A stretch of DNA of 64,000 nt, taken from positions 310,001 through 374,000 of the forward strand of contig NZ_JBITIH010000002.1 of assembly GCF_044458865.1 (NCBI RefSeq), written 5' to 3'. Below, one piece after another: positions 59,995 to 64,000 of this stretch. A program made the position numbers and the translations under genes. Origin of the DNA: Micromonospora_G sp044458865. GTDB taxonomy: Bacteria > Actinomycetota > Actinomycetes > Mycobacteriales > Micromonosporaceae. The notes beneath the pieces were generated by a model. It ran no database searches. It saw only the letters and a program-made list of their open reading frames with translations, and was not told where the DNA came from. Positions within the stretch are counted from its first letter, which is position 1; every line of letters begins with the position of its first letter.

Positions 59995-60518
59995 CGTCCG
60001 CTCCCCGCCGTCGTCTCCTGCCGCGCCGCGCCTTCCGGTTGCCAGTTCATCCGTAACTTGGCCAGCCCACGCAGGGCTTGACTGCGCACCGTTCCCCGGG
60101 TCACGCCGAGCCGTTCGGCGATTTCCTCGTCGGTACGGTGCTCGTAGTAGCGCAGGACCAGGACGGCCCGTTGGCGCCGTGGCAACGCGGCCAACGCCTG
60201 CCACAGCCCACCGTCACCGTCGACGTGCGCGAATCCCGGCTCGGTGTGCGCCTGGTCCGGCACGTCACCGGCGAGTCGCTCGCGCCGCCGCAGCCGCCAC
60301 CAACTGATGTGCAGCCGGGCCATGGTGGTGCGTACGTACCCCTCGGGGTCGTCCTTCCGGCGTAGCCGGGACCAGGACGAGCCGAGCCGGGCCAACGCCT
60401 CCTGGGTCAGGTCCGCGGCGTCGTGCCGGTTGCCGGTCAGTACGTACCCGTAGCGCATCAAGGCCGTCGACCGGGCCCGTACGAACTCCTCGAAGCCATG
60501 ACCATCCGTACTCTCCAT
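59991..60518 (-). CDS. SigE-family ECF RNA polymerase sigma factor
   Basis: 175 residues from ATG 60518 with a strong GAGGAGG site. Region 2 reads FEEFVRARSTALMRYGYVLT, GNRHDAADLTQEALARLGSS, and region 4 has RRQRAVLVLRYYEHRTDEEI, AERLGVTRGTVRSQALRGLA. Members of this large actinobacterial subgroup typically lack a clear anti-sigma factor and are often paired with a membrane protein, as here. The target promoters are unknown. It is divergent from the LCP gene at 60807, a candidate target; the 288-base region between them holds no autoregulatory box I can prove. Confidence 0.88.
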   Translation of the reverse strand: MESTDGHGFEEFVRARSTALMRYGYVLTGNRHDAADLTQEALARLGSSWSRLRRKDDPEGYVRTTMARLHISWWRLRRRERLAGDVPDQAHTEPGFAHVDGDGGLWQALAALPRRQRAVLVLRYYEHRTDEEIAERLGVTRGTVRSQALRGLAKLRMNWQPEGAARQETTAGSGR

Positions 60519-60806
60519 GCCCACCTCCTCTGGCCAGGGACGTTGACGGGTGCCGAACTGTTGCACGGGTCGTCCCGCGAATACGTACGCCCGTCGGCGC
60601 TCGGCCCCGGTGGCCGCCTTACCGCCACTGCGGCGGACGAGTGTGGCGTGCACTTGTGGCCGTACCACCCGCGCGCGGTTTTCTGACCGAACGGATGATC
60701 ACTAGAGTCTTCTCGTACTTATCCACGAAGTTGCCGGAAATCTGCATCCCTTTCCCGGGGCTGGGTCGTCTTTACTATTGCAGGCAATGCGACAGGGATT
60801 CGGACG

Positions 60807-62051
60807 GTGACGATGCGGTCTCGCAGCGACAAACGCGGCGACTCGGGTGTGGGTGGCGTATCGGGAACGGAGGATGCGGTCACGAAGAGTAAGCGCCGGG
60901 GTCGCGCTGGTCGGCGTCGTGCTCCTCTCTGGACCAAGCTGATGGTCGTCGCCGGGAGCCTGCTCATCGTGACGAGCGGGGGCGCCTACGCGGTTACCCG
61001 GGTGGCGATCGACAAGGCGACCTCGAACATCACCCAGACCACCCTGCTCGCGGACGACGCCCGTGCGCCGAGAAGGACCAGCGCGCCCAGTGGCAAGAAG
61101 ATCGACGGGGCGCTCAACCTGCTGCTGGCTGGCATCGATGTCCGGCCGGGGTGGGATGCCGGCGCCCGGGCCGACACGATCATGATCGTGCATATACCGG
61201 CAACGCACGACCAGGCGTATCTGATCTCGATTCCACGGGACTGGCGGGTGCCGATTCCGGCCAATCCCGAGACGGACTATCCGGGTGGCACCGACAAGAT
61301 CAACGCTGCGTTCGAATTCGGTTACCGGGGCGAGGGCACGGAACTCGAGAAGCGGGCGCGGGGTTTCAAATTGCTCGCCAAGACCCTGCACGCCCAGACC
61401 GGTCTCACCTTCAACGGGGCCGCGCTGATCGACTTCCAGGGCTTCCAGTCGGTCATTCGAGAGCTGGGCGGTGTCGACATGTGCGTCGACCAGCGTGCGT
61501 CCTCGATCCACCTGGCCTACGACCGTGACGGCAAGATCGTGCCGATCAAGTTCGACGAAGCCAGCCACCGGGTCTTCGACGTGCCACCGGGCGGAAAGGT
61601 CGTCGTGCACGAACTCGGCTGCCGGTCGATGTCGGCGGAACTCGCGCTTGACTACGCCCGGATCCGGTACGGCCTGCCGAAGACCGACTACGACCGCCAG
61701 CGCCACCAGCAGCAACTCATCCGTGCGATCGTCACCAAGGCGACGAGTGCCGGCGTGGTCACCGACCTCGGCAAGGTCAACCGGGTTGTCGCCGCCGCCG
61801 GCAAGGCGTTCATCCTCGACACCCAGGGGGTGCCGATCGTGGACTTCCTCTTCACTCTCAAGGGCGTCGCCGCGAACGACATGGTCGTACTCAAGACGAA
61901 CCAGGGCAATTTCGCCGAAGTCAAGATCAACGGTGTTTCGTACCAGCGGTTGACCGAGGAGTCACTGGACATGCTGCACGCGGCCCGCGACGGAGAACTG
62001 CCGAGCTTCGTGGTCGCCCACCCCGAAATGGTCGCGCCGAAGAACGGCTGA
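60807..62051 (+). CDS. LytR-CpsA-Psr (LCP) family phosphotransferase
   Basis: 414 residues from GTG 60807 (ATG 60813 possible). A basic N-terminus (KSKRRGRAGRRRAP) and one span (about 45-66) anchor an extracytoplasmic LCP domain. Motifs: LNLLLAGIDVRPGWDAGARA, DTIMIVHIP, LISIPRDWRVPIP, KINAAFEFG, and DYARIRYGLPKTDYDRQRHQ with the substrate phosphate-binding Arg residues. LCP enzymes move glycopolymers from undecaprenyl carriers onto peptidoglycan. The polymer attached here is unknown. It is divergent from the SigE-family operon. Confidence 0.9.
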   Translation: MTMRSRSDKRGDSGVGGVSGTEDAVTKSKRRGRAGRRRAPLWTKLMVVAGSLLIVTSGGAYAVTRVAIDKATSNITQTTLLADDARAPRRTSAPSGKKIDGALNLLLAGIDVRPGWDAGARADTIMIVHIPATHDQAYLISIPRDWRVPIPANPETDYPGGTDKINAAFEFGYRGEGTELEKRARGFKLLAKTLHAQTGLTFNGAALIDFQGFQSVIRELGGVDMCVDQRASSIHLAYDRDGKIVPIKFDEASHRVFDVPPGGKVVVHELGCRSMSAELALDYARIRYGLPKTDYDRQRHQQQLIRAIVTKATSAGVVTDLGKVNRVVAAAGKAFILDTQGVPIVDFLFTLKGVAANDMVVLKTNQGNFAEVKINGVSYQRLTEESLDMLHAARDGELPSFVVAHPEMVAPKNG

Positions 62052-62081
62052 ACCGGGCGCGCGTCGTCGCGGCACGGGCGG

Positions 62082-62330
62082 CTACCGGTAGTCGTCCTCC
62101 GGACCGATGATCCGGGCCTGCTCCAACGCGTCCCACTCACCCACCTCGAGCCCCCGGGGCAGTTCCCCGGCGTCGGTCGCCGAAGCGGCGCCCGCGTCGG
62201 TCGGATCAGCGGTCGCCGACTGCTCGACGGCGTCCTCGGCGGACGCCTCCGGATCGCGCTCCTCCGGGTCGAGATGGTCGCCGGGGGCGAACTCCTCGCC
62301 GAGGACAAAATCATCGTCGGGCTGGGTCAT
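62082..62330 (-). CDS. Small acidic protein, 82 aa
   Basis: From ATG 62330 the product is rich in Asp, Glu and Ala with few hydrophobic residues (QPDDDFVLGEEFAPGDHLD, EERDPEASAEDAVEQSA) and ends GEWDALEQARIIGPEDDYR. It is predicted to be disordered and strongly acidic. No family or partner is known to me, although the last 20 residues look more ordered and may be the conserved part. It lies convergent to the LCP gene, 30 bases from its stop. In-frame codons before 62330 look non-coding. Confidence 0.65.
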   Translation of the reverse strand: MTQPDDDFVLGEEFAPGDHLDPEERDPEASAEDAVEQSATADPTDAGAASATDAGELPRGLEVGEWDALEQARIIGPEDDYR

Positions 62331-62533
62331 CGTCGCCTCCTCCGGTCCGCGGTGCGCTTCCCACCGTACGGGTTGGCCCGCCGGTCCGCCGGGTACGTGC
62401 CGGCAAACAGAACGCCGACACCCCCCCCGTCCGCCGGCGGACCCGCCACCCACCCGGCGGGCAGGTGGCGCCGACCGACCCCAGTCGACCGGTTTGGTGC
62501 CCCGACGGCCGGTGACGGTGACACCATGGGCCG

Positions 62534-62917
62534 GTGGGCTACCTGATCCGGTTGGTGATCACGGCGGTCGCGCTCTGGGTCACCACGCTTCTGGTGCCGG
62601 GGATCGACGTCGCCGGTCGGTCGGCCGGGGAGAACGCGCTGACGCTGCTGGTCGTGGCGGTGATCTTCGGCGTCGTCAACATGGTGCTGAAGCCGATCAT
62701 CCACGTGGTCGGTTGCGTGTTCTACATACTCACCCTGGGACTGTTCGCGCTGGTCGTGAACGCGTTGCTCTTCCTGCTCACCGACTGGATCGCCGGCGAG
62801 TTCGACCTCCCGTTCCACGTGAACGGCTTCGGGGCGGCCTTCTGGGGAGGCATCGTGGTCGCGGTGGTCAGTTGGTTGATCAGCCTGGTCGTACCCGATC
62901 GACTTGACCGCCGGTGA
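62534..62917 (+). CDS. Four-span phage-holin-like (PF04020-type) membrane protein
   Basis: 127 residues from GTG 62534, four spans: IRLVITAVALWVTTLLVPG, ALTLLVVAVIFGVVNMVLKP, LTLGLFALVVNALLFLLTDW and GGIVVAVVSWLISLVVPD. The family is named after holin-like topology, but most chromosomal members are general membrane proteins of unknown role; there is no sign of phage genes nearby. N-V-x-x-K-P in span 2 and the D-W after span 3 are typical. It precedes the fba gene by 174 bases and is divergent from the small acidic gene. Confidence 0.85.
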   Translation: MGYLIRLVITAVALWVTTLLVPGIDVAGRSAGENALTLLVVAVIFGVVNMVLKPIIHVVGCVFYILTLGLFALVVNALLFLLTDWIAGEFDLPFHVNGFGAAFWGGIVVAVVSWLISLVVPDRLDRR

Positions 62918-63091
62918 GGCGTACCAGACTGGCCCGAGCGCGCTGTCTCGAATCACACGGGTGTCGATCCGGGTCGGTTGTGTCCGGTGGGGTGTTCTGC
63001 GGGATACTGCCCGCGAAGGACAGCGCGGTCCGGCGCGTACACGTGAGACAGCGGCCGTAGCGGCCGAAGTGGTTAGTGAGGAGCGTTCGCC

Positions 63092-64000
<909 letters not shown>

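Noticed and set aside
62534..62917. Prophage remnant suggested by the holin-like name
   Set aside because: No other phage genes or attachment repeats are nearby; this family is common as chromosomal membrane proteins.

Overview
This window is high-GC actinobacterial chromosome, most likely from Micromonosporaceae (Micromonospora or a close relative). The grounds are the strong G/C bias in third codon positions, frequent GTG starts, the dnaK-grpE-dnaJ-hspR order with HspR-type HAIR operators, SigE-family sigma factors, DUF6458 and LppU-like proteins, and a two-arm GGGGCCC-rich intergenic repeat present twice. The genus is inferred from recollection of these families, not from a search. No rRNA, tRNA, CRISPR array, transposase or prophage was seen.

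Layout. 0-4.8 kb: a frameshifted, edge-truncated cupin gene, small hypothetical genes, a glycosyltransferase coupled to a UTRA protein that lacks its DNA-binding half, an LLM flavin oxidoreductase, and a phosphoribosyltransferase followed by a small ORF broken by an in-frame TGA. 4.9-11.4 kb: an RlpA-like wall protein, a SpoIIE-type phosphatase, an acyl-CoA dehydrogenase with a palindromic operator candidate, two DUF6458 paralogues flanking a SixA-like phosphatase with a 69-bp tandem repeat at its 5' end, and a hemolysin III family protein. 11.5-13.8 kb: 5-oxoprolinase operon pxpB-pxpC-pxpA. 13.9-19.4 kb: a thioredoxin/NHL protein, a 967-residue Pro/Gln-rich LppU-like membrane protein and a 45-residue small protein. 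19.6-23.3 kb: a three-gene branched-chain 2-oxoacid dehydrogenase operon (E1alpha, E1beta, E2). 24-26.6 kb: a Pro/Thr-rich surface protein and a secreted M28 peptidase with a PA domain. 26.6-31.9 kb: an operon with two dynamin-like GTPases, a small membrane protein and an unknown protein.

32-43.3 kb: heat-shock genes dnaK-grpE-dnaJ-hspR and, further on, clpB, each of dnaK and clpB preceded by a HAIR site. Between them lie a beta-lactamase-fold lipoprotein, a hypothetical gene and a CPA2 antiporter with its TrkA-C subunit. 43.4-51.2 kb: a tightly coupled operon DUF4178-DUF2617-DUF4247-DUF350-unknown-membrane-anchored spermidine-synthase-like enzyme, flanked by three related Pro-rich multi-span proteins. 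This is the least understood system in the window. 51.2-54.3 kb: an SDR enzyme, pyrE, an ArsR regulator and a DedA protein. 54.5-58.6 kb: the bacterial Pnkp-Hen1 RNA repair pair, with a copy of the intergenic repeat between the two genes. 58.7-62.1 kb: a SigE-family sigma factor with a co-transcribed membrane protein, divergent from an LCP-family gene. 62.1-64 kb: a small acidic protein, a four-span holin-like protein and the 5' 303 codons of class II fructose-bisphosphate aldolase, cut by the window edge.
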